A stretch of DNA of 64,000 nucleotides. Source: Coenobita brevimanus (Eukaryota > Arthropoda > Malacostraca > Decapoda > Coenobitidae). Location: assembly GCA_032717465.1 (NCBI GenBank), contig CM064683.1:38147542-38211541 (forward strand), written 5' to 3'. The translations under genes and the position numbers were made by a program. The notes beneath the pieces were generated by a model that worked only from the letters and a program-made list of their open reading frames with translations, had not been told where the DNA came from and ran no database searches. How positions within the stretch are numbered: position 1 is the stretch's first letter; every line of letters starts with the position of its first letter. Shown in pieces: positions 31,838 through 42,061 of the stretch.

Positions 31838-32675
31838 TCTTTACAGGAATTATTCAAGCTCGTACTGTCCCGTGTATTAAACCATTTTTATCATACATAT
31901 CCTTGAAATTATAAATAGTTTTGGCACACACTACCTCAATCGGTTGTGCATTCCACTGATCAATTGTCCTATTAGGGAAACTGAATTTCCTTACATCTTT
32001 ATCAACTCTCTTTTTAAGCTGTATTTTGCAATGTCCTCTTGCTGATGCTTCACACATATGATATATATTCATTTATGTCTATTTTCTGTTCCCCTGATAT
32101 GCATTTATATAGCATAATCATGTCTCCTCCTCTCCTGCAGCGTTGGTAAATTCAATCTTTCCAGTCTTTCTCAGTAACTTAAATCCCTTAAGCTTGGTAC
32201 CCATCTTGTAGTGGCCCGTTGTACTTTTTCAATCTTATCTGTGTTTTTTGAGATGAGGATTCCAGACTACTGTGATGCATACTCCAGAGTTGGTCTGATG
32301 AATATCTTCCTCAGTATATCTTCATTTATATATGTGAATGCTATTCTCATATTAGCAAGCAATGTATACATGTTTCGTACCTTCTCACTGATGTGATCAT
32401 CAGGAGATAGTCTGTTACTGATAATTACTCCTAGGTCCTTCTCCTTTTCTGATATGTGTAGGGTTGATCTTCCTAACTTATAATACCAATCTGGTCTTTT
32501 CTCACTTTTACCAAATTTTATTACATGACACTTATCCACATTAAATTCCACTTGCCATTTATTGCTCCATTCATGAAGCTTGTTCAATTCCTCTTGCAGC
32601 TCTTTGCAAGAATCTATGTTAGTAATTTTCTTTTGAATTTTTGCATCATCTGCAAACATATTTAGATAGCTTCCT
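31838..32675 (-). pseudogene. CR1-like LINE reverse transcriptase, 5'-truncated
   Basis: Starts (5') in YLNMFADDAKIQKKITNIDS, so the catalytic FADD is the first thing retained. It continues WSNKWQVEFNVDKCHVIKFG, EKEKDLGVIISNRLSPDDHI, NMYTLLANMRIAFTYINEDI and RPTLEYASQ, then breaks near 32260. The end is RKFSFPNRTIDQWNAQPIEV and HGTVRA at 31854. It is uninterrupted where the copy at 25195-27060 carries the 5S SINE. Confidence 0.85.
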
Positions 32676-32734
32676 CTCTGCGTTATATATTCACTTTAAT
32701 ACCCACCCAACACCTTTTAAATGCCATAGAGTCA

Positions 32735-32935
32735 ATAAGTGGCTTTTCCATCGCTGTCACTGTCTCCTGTCTTTACCATCGCTGTCACAGTCTTCCAATA
32801 GCCAGCTAATCTCTACCCTGACTGTCTCCTGTCTTTTCCATCGCTGTCACTGTCTCCTGTCTTTTCCATCGCTGTCACAGTCTTCCAATATCCAGCTAAT
32901 CTCTACCCTGACTGTCTCCTGTCTTTTCCATCGGT
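32735..32935. repeat. Tandem repeat of TTTTCCATCGCTGTCAC units
   Basis: Two copies of a ~108-bp block, each with two CCATCGCTGTCAC units and ATCTCTACCCTGACTGTCTCC. Confidence 0.85.
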
Positions 32936-33150
32936 ACACAACATGACACAAAGTATTACTAGACCAAACAATAATCTGTTCGTTGCTAAGGTTAATAGCG
33001 ACTCAGGTGCAAGATCCTTAGCAGTAACAGGGCCAAAGATATGCAACCACCTGCCAGAAAATGTTAAGGAATTACACAGTTTATACACTTTCACAATTAC
33101 ACTTACCAGTCACTTACTAAACACCCTCAATAATCTTACTGTATAACGCT
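32936..33150 (+). pseudogene. LINE reverse-transcriptase C-terminal fragment
   Basis: The frame reads NNNLFVAKVNSDSGARSLAV, TGPKICNHLPENVKELHSLY and LTSHLLNTLNN, the typical tail (NNL-VPK, GPKIWN-LP, F---LKSHLL) of a CR1/Jockey-type reverse transcriptase, with W changed to C in the GPKIWN motif. Only about 65 codons remain; the rest is truncated at the tandem repeat boundary. Confidence 0.65.
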
Positions 33151-33307
33151 AAACAATAATAAACAGTAATATATGAGGCAAAAATATGATGTAGTAATTC
33201 ACAAACACAATTTAAAATAGGAAATGTAATGACATTTAGTATATTGATAATTGTACAGTTATATACTTGTGTATTATACTCCCTAACACTTATATCTACA
33301 GTGTATT

Positions 33308-33373
33308 GGAGGCGATTTGTTTGTGGCCACCCCAAACGGGATTGAGGCGTCTGGCAATAGATAGATAGATAGT
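33308..33373 (+). mobile_element. LINE-I 3' end
   Basis: GGCGATTTGTTTGTGGCCAC, CGGGATTGAGGCGTCTGGCA and (ATAG)n. About 65 bases long. Confidence 0.85.
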
Positions 33374-33689
33374 ATTATCTTAACGTGTACGCTTTGTACT
33401 ATTACTGTGTACATTATTTAAATTGTTACATGAATAACCACTGCTAGTGGATATAAACATTATTATTATTAATTAATGATGATGATGATGATGATGATGA
33501 TTTATTATTATTCCATCCATCCATCATCCAAACCTACGTTGCCCCATGAGGAGCGTAGGAGCCCGGGGCTAGGCAACTTGGTCCTGACATTTAAGATGAG
33601 AGTGACCAGCCTCACTCATCCCTGAGTGGCATTACGTGAGCAATAAACCCCAACCATTCCTTGGATATAAACCTGCACAGGCTCAATCC

Positions 33690-33830
33690 GATTGGAGCAC
33701 CTTTATTACCCACTAAACCACCAGCTGTCCTAATTTGGTTATACGGTAACCACCCAGCGTAGTACAGGAAACCATTTGGTGTACAGGAAATCATTTGGCT
33801 TGTCACTCAGTGTAGTCACATAATAAAAAA
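33690..33830. repeat. Hairpin SINE-like repeat, copy 3, with one arm inverted
   Basis: Carries GGTAACCACCCAGCGTAGTA, then CAGGAAACCATTT at 33765-33777 and CAGGAAATCATTT at 33784-33796. In other copies the first arm is AAATGGTTTCCTG, so here both arms point the same way. Confidence 0.8.
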
Positions 33831-35029
33831 ACACAAAAATCACCAACTCGAAATTCCACCGTTATCCCAGACACCGCTTGGAGGATTCGTAATATCCATT
33901 CCTCGGCGATTTATTTTTCCTGATACAACTTAATATCCTCTAATATGGTGTTAATACAAACTACAACTGTATTAAATAACATAAATAACGTCAAAAAGGA
34001 CAGCAAGGTGTAATATGCAAAATAAATGGCTACGGAAAAGATGCTAAGAATCCTTCCATTACAACGAGATAACGGCTTAATTTTCAACCCCGACTTGGCA
34101 AGCTTCGTAACACCTCTTCCTCAGCGATTTATTGTGCACATTACACCTTAATATTCTATTGTGTGTTACTGAGGCAACTGTACCGAGATTTAAATTTAAG
34201 CCGTAAGCTCTCATATAGGAGATTTCGTAACATTTCCTTCTCGGCGAACTATTTTGCACACTCAACCTTAATATCCTCTTGTGTGCGATTGATGCAAACT
34301 ATGGCGGTATTAGCAAAGTATAAATATCATACAAGCCAACGGAAAGGCCTAATTCGAAAATGAATCGCTAAGGAAAAAGTGCTGCCAAGCCCACCATTCC
34401 AGCGATATTACGGATTAATTTTCAACTAACTTTGATCGTTCCGTAACACTTCTTCAGCGATTTATTTTGCACCCTACACCTTAATATTCACTTCTATGTT
34501 ACTCTGACTTGCAATTGTGCCGACATTAAAACTTCAGCCGAAATCTCTCACATAGGTCTTGGAGATTCCGTAGCGTGTCTTCCTCGGCGATTACTTGGCG
34601 CATGTACCATAAAAATCCTCCAGTATGTTATAAATGGAATCTACGTCGATTTTAAAAGTGACAGATTACATGAAAATCAATATTAATGTGTATTATGCCA
34701 AATAAACTGCCGAGGAAGGCACTACGAAGTCTGTAATAGGGATATTTTAAAACCTGGCGCCGAGCCTATGAAGGACCAACCTCTTGCTTTTGTGTTAATT
34801 TTATGGCTGGTGTGTGTGCTGCATCGCTTATCTCTGGGATATGAACCTTATTACCAGCATCATAGAGCTGCCTTAAACTGGCATCCACTAGCAGGCTACG
34901 TAGCAACTTTACCTAAGCCATTTATCCCGTACATTACACATTAACATTCTCCTGTAGGCCATTTGTAGCGTTTTAATACCGACATGGTTTTTGTTGGTAA
35001 CATGCATAATAATACTGAGGTGTAATGTG

Positions 35030-35835
35030 ATTTGGACTATGCTGATGATATTGTACTGATTTGCGGAAGTATTTACGAGATGCAGAGGGTGCTCGATTGT
35101 CTGGTGGAGGAAGGAGAAAAAGTGGGATTGGTAATAAATTGTGGAAAGACTGAAATTATTAATATGAACGTGGAGAACCAAATCGATTGTGTAATTGGGA
35201 ATAATGTGGTGAAGAATGTAGAAAACTTTAAATATCTGGGAACGATTGTATCATCTAATGGATCATTAAACAATGAAATTGAGGAGAGGATTAGACAAGC
35301 AGCGAGGAAAGCTGTTGGAATGTTGAAATCTGTTTGGAATAATAATATGCTTTCGGTATATACTAAAGTGAAAATTTACAAGTCCATGGTTAGACCAATT
35401 TCATTTATGGGCATGAGTCATGGTACAGTACTGTACAGTGCAACAGATCAAGTATTAGGATTTGAGAATAAAATACTGAGAAGGATTCTTGGGGTAAAGT
35501 GGCAAGACAGAGTTACAAATGAATGAGTAGGGGTTATAACGAAATTGGAACCAGTTAAGGAATATGTGAGACTGTCTCGCTGGAAGTGGCTGGGGCACAT
35601 ATACAGAAAAGAAGGTAGTTTAATACAGGATGTGCCAGAGTGGATTGCTAGAGGAAGAAGAGGTAGAGGTAGGCCGAGGGAAACCTGGTTGAGGACAATG
35701 AAAAAAGAAGCAGGCGAGGAGTGTTGGTGGGACCTGAAGGAGATGGCAAGAGACAAATATTGGTGGAGAGAGTTCATTGAGGCCCTATGCATCCCGTGGG
35801 GTGCCACAGGAAATGATTGATTGATTGATTGATTG
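35030..35835 (+). mobile_element. RTE-type LINE, 5'-truncated, with target-site duplication
   Basis: The insertion is flanked by TAATGTG at 35023-35029 and 35836-35842. The empty site is visible in the second copy of the host repeat (about 43571-43577). The 3' end has a tail of five ATTG units. The insert starts exactly at the catalytic motif. Confidence 0.9.
35032..35820 (+). pseudogene. RTE-type LINE reverse transcriptase fragment
   Basis: Begins at the catalytic YADD box (MDYADDIVLICGSIYEMQRV), then VGLVINCGKTEIINMNVENQ, FKYLGTIVSSNGSLNNEIEE, IRQAARKAVGMLKSVWNNNM and KILRRILGVKWQDRVTNE. A single TGA at 35524-35526 interrupts the frame, which continues in phase as VGVITKLEPVKEYVRLSRWK-WLGHIYRKEG to GATGND at 35818. 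Apart from that stop the 263-codon remainder is open, so the insertion is young. Host-repeat neighbours have no coding role. Confidence 0.85.
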
Positions 35836-36019
35836 TAATGTGCAAAATAAATCGCTAAGGAAGAGCAGTTAAGCCATATTCAGGTCCTCAAAATACGACC
35901 CTTAACCCTCTCAGTCCGGTGACAACATTTTATTCTTTTTATGAGTGGAGAATAAGTCGCCGGGTTGAAGGTGTTAAGGGGATTATACTAGCGCGTACTG
36001 TGAGATGGAGGTCGAGGAT

Positions 36020-36640
36020 TTACTCTCAGGATTTCAAGTAATCTTAGCCGACTCCGCTCTTTCTTTACCCCTGCACAATTGTTGACTCTATACAGGGGTT
36101 TTATCCGCCCCTGTGTGGAGTACGACTCTCATGTGTGGGGAGGCTCCCCACATACAGCTCTTCTCAATAGGGTGGAGGCAAAGGCTTTTCGTCTCATTAA
36201 CTCTCCTCCTCTTACTGACTCCCTTCAACCTCTGTCTCTTCGCCACTGTTGCATCTTTATCTCTTTTCTATCGCTACTTAAATGGTCACTGCTCCTCTGA
36301 ACTGTCTGTTGCATTCCTCCGCATCTACGACGGGCGCGTAGCACCGTCCTGGCCTTCAAACTCTCATCCCTTTTCTGTCCAACTCTCTAATGCAAGAGTT
36401 AACCGTTACTCCCAGTCTTTCATTTATGCAACAGGTCAGCTCTGGAACTGTCTCCCTCTGTCTGTATTTCCTGCTGCCTATGATCTCCAGTCTTTCAAAC
36501 GTAGTGTGTCAGAGCATCTCAAAATGATCGGATCTTGAATTTGGCTCTCTATTGTATTTTGTTTTTCTCTTGGAGGGAACTGTTACTGCGGGCTCATGGC
36601 CTTTGGTTCCTTCTTCCTCGCATAAAAAAAAAAAAATCCC
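36020..36640 (+). pseudogene. Jockey-like LINE reverse transcriptase, C-terminal part
   Basis: Frame 36079 on: LTLYRGFIRPCVEYDSHVWG-GSPHTALLNRVEAKAFRLIN. After a shift near 36180 (CTCAATAGGGTGGAGGC region) it continues NLCLFATVASLSLFYRYLNG-HCSSELSVAF, PSNSHPFSVQLSNARVNRYS, LWNCLPLSVFPAAYDLQSFK and ends SEHLKMIGS at 36538. The 3' UTR carries GGGCTCATGGCCTTTGGTTC-CTTCTTCCTCGCATAA and a poly-A of about 13. It abuts copy 1 of the composite repeat and the 14/15-bp minisatellite. Confidence 0.85.
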
Positions 36641-36660
36641 GGGTCTTGCCGCTGGATGGT

Positions 36661-37893
36661 TTATTGATGTTACCCCCACAGATGTTACCCCACAGATATT
36701 ACCCCACAGATGTTACCCCCACAGATGTTACCTCACAGATATTACCCCACAGATGTTACCCCACAGATATTACCCCACAGATGTTACCCCCACAGATGTT
36801 ACCCCACAGATGTTACCCCACAGATGTTACCTCAGTTGTTACCCCACAGATGTTACCCCACAGATGTTACCCCACAGATGTTACCTCACAGTTGTTACCC
36901 ACAGATGTTACCCATATAGATGTTACCCCACAGATGTTACCCCTACAGATGTTACCCCACAGCTGTTACCCCCACAGATGTTACCCCACAGATGTTACCC
37001 CCACAGATGTTACCCCTACAGATGTTACCCCACAGATGTTACCTCACAGATGTTACCCCTACAGATGTTACCCCACAGCTGTTACCCCTACAGATGTTAC
37101 CCCCACAGATGTTACCCCACAGATGTTACCCCCACAGATGTTACCCCCACAGCTGTTACCCCTACAGATGTTACCCCGCAGCTGTTACCCCCACAGATGT
37201 TACCCCACAGCTGTTACCCCCACAGCTGTTACCCCCACAGATGTTACCCCACAGTTGTTACCCCTACAGATGTTACCCCACAGATGTTACCCCACAGTTG
37301 TTACCCCTACAGATGTTACCCCCACAGATGTTACCCCTACAGATGTTACCCCTACAGATGTTACCCCACATGTTACCCCCACAGATGTTACCCCTACAGA
37401 TGTTACCCCCACAGTTGTTACCCCTACAGATGTTACCCCCACAGATGTTACCCCCACAGATGTTACCCCACAGATGTTACCCCCACAGATGTTACCCCTA
37501 CAGATGTTACCCCTACAGATGTTACCCCACAGATGTTACCCCCACAGATGTTACCCCCACAGATGTTACCCCCACAGATGTTACCCCACAGATGTTACCC
37601 ATATAGATGTTACCCCACAGATGTTACCCCCGCAGATGTTACCCCACAGATGTTACCCCCACAGATGTTACCCCACAGATGTTACCCATATAGATGTTAC
37701 CCCACAGATGTTACCCATATAGATGTTACCTCCACAGATGTTACCCATATAGATGTTACCCCCACAGATGTTACCCATATAGATGTTACCCCCACAGATG
37801 TTACCCCCACAGATGTTACCCCACAAATGTTACCCCACAGATGTTACCCCTACAGATGTTACCCCACAGATGTTACCCCACAGATGTTACCCC
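36661..37893. repeat. 1.2 kb minisatellite, 14/15-bp unit
   Basis: About 84 units of ACAGATGTTACCCC with one extra C, CT or CATAT in many units, so unit length is 14, 15 or a few bases more. Variants CAGCTGTT and CAGTTGTT are scattered. Three overlapping frames encode repeated DVTPTDVTP, CYPHRCYP and MLPPQMLP; they are by-products of the repeat. Confidence 0.95.
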
Positions 37894-37924
37894 TACATTA
37901 TTATTATTATCATTATTATTATTA

Positions 37925-38110
37925 TTAGGCTAGGGCTGCGAGAGGCAGACCGAAGAAGACCTGGAACGAGGTCACTGGATGTGACCTCAGGGATAAGGGA
38001 CTCAACAGAGAGGCTGCCAGAGATCAAGCAGCGTGGAAAGCCGCCATTCGGTGACCAGGGAGGACACATGCAAACATACTTGAGCCTTTATACACGATAC
38101 GATACGATTA
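37925..38110 (+). mobile_element. LINE-II 3' end
   Basis: GCGAGAGGCAGACCGAAGAA, then the frame READRRRPGTRSLDVTSGIR and STERLPEIKQRGKPPFGDQG, ending TTGAGCCTTTATACACGATACGATACGATT. It shows the terminal tail most clearly: three ACGAT-type repeats. Confidence 0.8.
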
Positions 38111-38111
38111 C

Positions 38112-38127
38112 TCTATATTATTATTAC

Positions 38128-38158
<31 letters not shown>

Positions 38159-38349
38159 GTTGCTGTTGTTGTTGTTGTTCATCTCTGGGTGTTAATCTGA
38201 TCTTCTATTCATTTCGCTTCCTTCAGGCATCAGTCAGTCCAGCCATGACAACCACACTAGCAGAGCAGAACGGCAGCTTGCATTGGACTGTTTTGTTGGA
38301 AGACGAGTTTAATTTTACGGTCCGCGTTTGCCACGTTTCACTAGTGTCC

Positions 38350-38382
<33 letters not shown>

Positions 38383-38560
38383 ATTATTATTACCGTATTA
38401 TTATTAGGCAAATGGTGGGTGACAGCGACTTGGAGGCGTTTCGTCTACAGCCACCCTTTGCGGAAGTAGGGCGTCGGGCTATAGATAGATAGATTATTAT
38501 TACTATTGTTATTATTACTATTATTATTACTATTATTATTATTATTATTATCCAAAATTT
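38112..38560. repeat. ATT/GTT microsatellites around a LINE-I 3' tail
   Basis: (ATT)n at 38116-38157, (GTT)n at 38158-38180, (AC)n at 38358-38383, and a LINE-I end of the GCATCGGGCT subfamily at about 38409-38495 (GGGTGACAGCGACTTGGAGG ... GGCTATAGATAGATAG), followed by more ATT repeats. The 150 bases at 38185-38350 look unique. Confidence 0.8.
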
Positions 38561-38659
38561 TTTGGCTAAAATCTCTGAACGATATATTTCTTGTTTTCTC
38601 CTTTCCCTTCGCTTTGCATCTCTTCTCACATTTTCAGTAATTTTACTCGTCTTCCCCCC

Positions 38660-38661
<2 letters not shown>

Positions 38662-38693
<32 letters not shown>

Positions 38694-38794
38694 CTATCTA
38701 TTTGTCCACATCTCTCGGCGTAATAATATAACAATTCTCATTATTCTCTACTTTCACTACTACGTACAGCTGTAGGCAAGGTATTAGCTTCCTT

Positions 38795-38835
<41 letters not shown>

Positions 38836-38891
38836 TGTAATCGGAGTAAAGTGGTATGTGTAGATGATTCGTCTAGTCCCCTTGGGCAAGT

Positions 38892-38938
<47 letters not shown>
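38662..38938. repeat. CT, TG and AG microsatellites
   Basis: (CT)n at 38662-38690, (TG)n at 38798-38834, (AG)n at 38893-38939. Confidence 0.95.
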
Positions 38939-38941
<3 letters not shown>

Positions 38942-39072
38942 CCTTAGATCACAGCCTGGGGATGAAATTTTTGCAGGAAAGTCACTCCGAGCGGGGCGTG
39001 CAAACCACTACACCACCAGGCACCCCTTCCAATACGTAAATATGTAAGTAAATACACACATACGTGGACGTG

Positions 39073-40690
39073 ACTAAAAGTAATGAACTGAGGAAATATA
39101 AGGAGAAAGAACTGAGGAAATATAAGGAGAAAGAACTGGGTAAATATAAGGAGAAAGAACTGGGTAAATATAAGGAGAAAGAACTGGGTAAATATAAGGA
39201 GAAAGAACTGGGTAAATATAAGGAGAAAGAACTGAGGAAATATAAGGAGAAAGAACTGGGTAAATATAAGGAGAAAGAACTAGGAAATATAAGGAGAAAG
39301 AACTGAGGAAATATAAGGAGAAAGGACTAGGAAATATAAGGAGAAAGAACTGGGTAAATATAAGGAGAAAGAACTGGGTAAATATAAGGAGAAAGAACTG
39401 GGTAAATATAAGGAGAAAGAACTGGGTATATATAAGGAGAAAGAACTGGGTAAATATAAGGAGAAAGAACTGAGGAAATATAAGGAGAAAGAACTGGGTA
39501 AATATAAGGAGAAAGAACTAGGAAATATAAGGAGAAAGAACTGAGGAAATTTAAGGAGAAAGCACTGAGGAAATATAAGGAGAAAGGACTAGGAAATATA
39601 AGGAGAAAGAACTAGGAAATATAAGGAGAAAGAACTGAGGAAATATAAGGAGAAAAGACTAGGAAATATAAGGAGAAAGAACTGAGGAAATATAAGGAGA
39701 AAGAACTGGGGAAATATAAGGAGAAAGAACTGGGGAAATATAAGGAGAAAGAACTGAGGAAATATAAGGAGAAAGAACTGGGTAAATATAAGGAGAAAGA
39801 ACTGAGGAAATATAAGGAGAAAGAACTGAGGAAATATAAGGAGAAAGAACTGAGGAAATATAAGGAGAAAGAACTAGGAAATATAAGGAGAAAAAACTGA
39901 GGAAATATAAGGAGAAAGGACTAGGAAATATAAGGAGAAAGAACTGGGTAAATATAAGGAGAAAGAACTGAGGAAATATAAGGAGAAAGAATTGAGGAAA
40001 TATAAGGAGAAAAAACTGAGGAAATATAAGGAGAAAGAACTAGGAAATATAAGGAGAAAGAACTGAGGAAATATAAGGAGAAAGAACTGAGGAAATATAA
40101 GGAGAAAGGACTAGGAAATATAAGGAGAAAAAACTGAGGAAATATAAGGAGAAAGGACTAGGAAATATAAGGAGAAAGAACTGAGGAAATATAAGGCGAA
40201 AAAAGTGAGGAAATATAAGGAGAAAGAATTGAGGAAATATAAGGAGAAAGAATTGAGGAAATATAAGGAGAAAGAATTGAGGAAATATAAGGAGAAAGAA
40301 CTGAGGAAATATAAGGAGAAAGAACTGAGGAAATATAAGGAGAAAGAACTGGGTAAATATAAGGAGAAAGAACTGGGGAAATATAAGGAGAAAGAACTGA
40401 GGAAATATAAGGAGAAAGAACTGGGTAAATATAAGGAGAAAGAATTGAGGAAATATAAGGAGAAAGAACTGGGTAAATATAAGGAGAAAGAATTGAGGAA
40501 ATATAAGGAGAAAGAACTGAGGAAATATAAGGAGAACGAACTGAGGAAATATAAGGAGAACGAACTGAGGAAATATAAGGCGAAAAAAGTGAGGAAATAT
40601 AAGGAGAAAGGACTAGGAAATATAAGGAGAAAGAACTGAGGAAATATAAGGCGAAAAAACTGAGGAAATATAAGGAGAAAGAACTGGGTC
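39073..40690. repeat. 1.6 kb minisatellite, 24-bp unit
   Basis: About 67 units of GAACTGAGGAAATATAAGGAGAAA; variants GAACTGGGTAAATATAAGG and a 23-bp form GAACTAGGAAATATAAGG. In 24-bp stretches the frame reads repeated ELRKYKEK or ELGKYKEK (144 codons at 40205-40639), but 23-bp units break it every few repeats. The complementary strand is also open (FSLYFLSS repeats). Not supported as a gene. Confidence 0.95.
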
Positions 40691-40740
40691 AATAAAGAAA
40701 TCAAATCAATGAAAATAAATCACCTCATCTGAATGAATTA

Positions 40741-40744
<4 letters not shown>

Positions 40745-40797
<53 letters not shown>
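40745..40797. repeat. AT microsatellite
   Basis: Uninterrupted (AT)n of about 50 bases at the 3' end of a Jockey-like LINE. Confidence 0.95.
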
Positions 40798-40799
<2 letters not shown>

Positions 40800-41735
40800 G
40801 TACGAAGAAAGGAACCAAGGCCATGAGCCCATAATAGGGATTCCTTCAGAGAAAAACAAAATACAAAAGAAGGCAAATTCAAGATACGTTCATTTCGAGA
40901 TGCCTGGACCACTGCGTTTGAAAGACTGGAGATCATAAGCAGGAAATACAGACAGAGGGAGATAGTTCCAGAGTTGACCTGTTGCATAAATGAGAAAGAC
41001 TACAGGAGTAACGGTTAACTCTTGCATTAGAGAGTTGGACAGAAAAGGGATGAGAGTTTGCTGCTAGACGGGTGCTACGCGCCCGTCGTAGAGGTGGAGG
41101 AATGCATGCAGACAGTTCAGAGGAGCAGTGACTATTAAAGTAGCGACAGAAAAGAGATAAAGATGCAACAGTGCGGCGAAGAGACAGAGGTTGAAGGGAG
41201 CCAGTAAGAGGAGTAGTGACCATTGAAGTAGCGATAGAAAAGAGATAAAGATGCAACAGTGCGGTGAAGAGACAGAGGTTGAAGGAGTCGGTAAGGGAGG
41301 AAGAGTTAATGAGACGAAAAGCCTTTGACTCCACCCTATTGAGAAGAGCTGTATGTGGGGAGCCTCCCCACATGAGAGTTATTACTCCCACGGAAATGGA
41401 TAAACCCCTGTATAGAGTCAACAATTGTGCAGGGGTAAAGAAGGAACAGAGTCGGCTTAGCACACCGAATCTCTTGGAAGCAGATTTTACAAGAAATGAA
41501 ATATGATCTTTCCAAGATAAGTCCCGAGTAAATGAAACCTCAAGCATGTTCAAGGATGATGCAGGATTAAGCTGCATATTATTAAACATTGGTGGGTATA
41601 CCTGTGGAAGATTCTGTCGGGTTGATAGATGTAAGAACTGAGTCTTAGAAGCATTAAAAACAACCATATTATTTTTACCTCAGTCAGAGATACGAGCCAA
41701 GTCAGACATTACGTGAGCCATAGAATTAAAAAAAA
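40797..41735 (-). pseudogene. Jockey-like LINE reverse transcriptase, C-terminal copy
   Basis: Minus-strand frame from about 41730: SDLARISD (stop where family members have W), NNMVVFNASKTQFLHLSTRQ, SFTRDLSWKDHISFLVKSAS, FGVLSRLCSFFTPAQLLTLY, WGGSPHTALLNRVESKAFRL, then PPLRRARSTRLAANSHPFSV-QLSNARVNRYS. A ~90-bp tandem duplication near 41135-41310 (GTAGCGACAGAAAAGAGATA repeated) duplicates the SLSLFCRYF segment. The 3' end near 40800 matches the 36640 copy (GAACCAAGGCCATGAGCCC). The catalytic motif is lost by truncation. Confidence 0.85.
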
Positions 41736-41819
41736 TACCTTCATTAATCCACAGGTATGACAATGACAAAAAGAAGAAAGGCAGGTAATAATGCCAGGTG
41801 TGCTGGCCACAGCAGGTGA

Positions 41820-41836
41820 CACTCACACCCACACCC

Positions 41837-41868
<32 letters not shown>

Positions 41869-41897
41869 ACATTCATATACGTAAATAGCCGTATTTT

Positions 41898-41944
<47 letters not shown>

Positions 41945-41970
41945 ACACCCACCCACACACACACACACGC
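41820..41970. repeat. Interrupted CA microsatellites
   Basis: Two (CA)n tracts (about 41822-41870 and 41901-41968) with CCCACACC interruptions separated by unique TTCATATACGTAAATAGCCG sequence. Confidence 0.95.
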
Positions 41971-42061
41971 TCCTGCACTACACTGGCATATATGGTTAAA
42001 AGACGGCTGGAAAACGAAACAAACAAAAGTATTTCAATAATTAGAATAACGTCAAATATTC

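Larger units (their letters stand above)
33476..36010. repeat. Composite repeat of alternating inverted modules, copy 1
   Basis: After a GAT microsatellite and CCCATGAGGAGCGTAGGAGC (also at 42097) come repeated ~50-bp cores. Forward cores of the type CAGCGATTTATTTTGCAC plus CACCTTAATATCCTC lie near 33895, 34120, 34235, 34450, 34575 and 34915. Inverted cores (AAGGTGTAATATGCAAAATAAATCGC-AAGGAA) lie near 34010, 34350, 34700 and 35836. The order is forward, inverted, forward, forward, inverted and so on, so hairpins of 100-250 bp can form. An RTE-type LINE (35030-35835) is inserted in the last inverted core. No open frame of note. Confidence 0.8.

Noticed and set aside
36552..37928. 458-codon open frame repeating CYPTDVTP
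   Set aside because: Three overlapping frames of the same 14/15-bp minisatellite are open at once; no start context or non-repeat domain.
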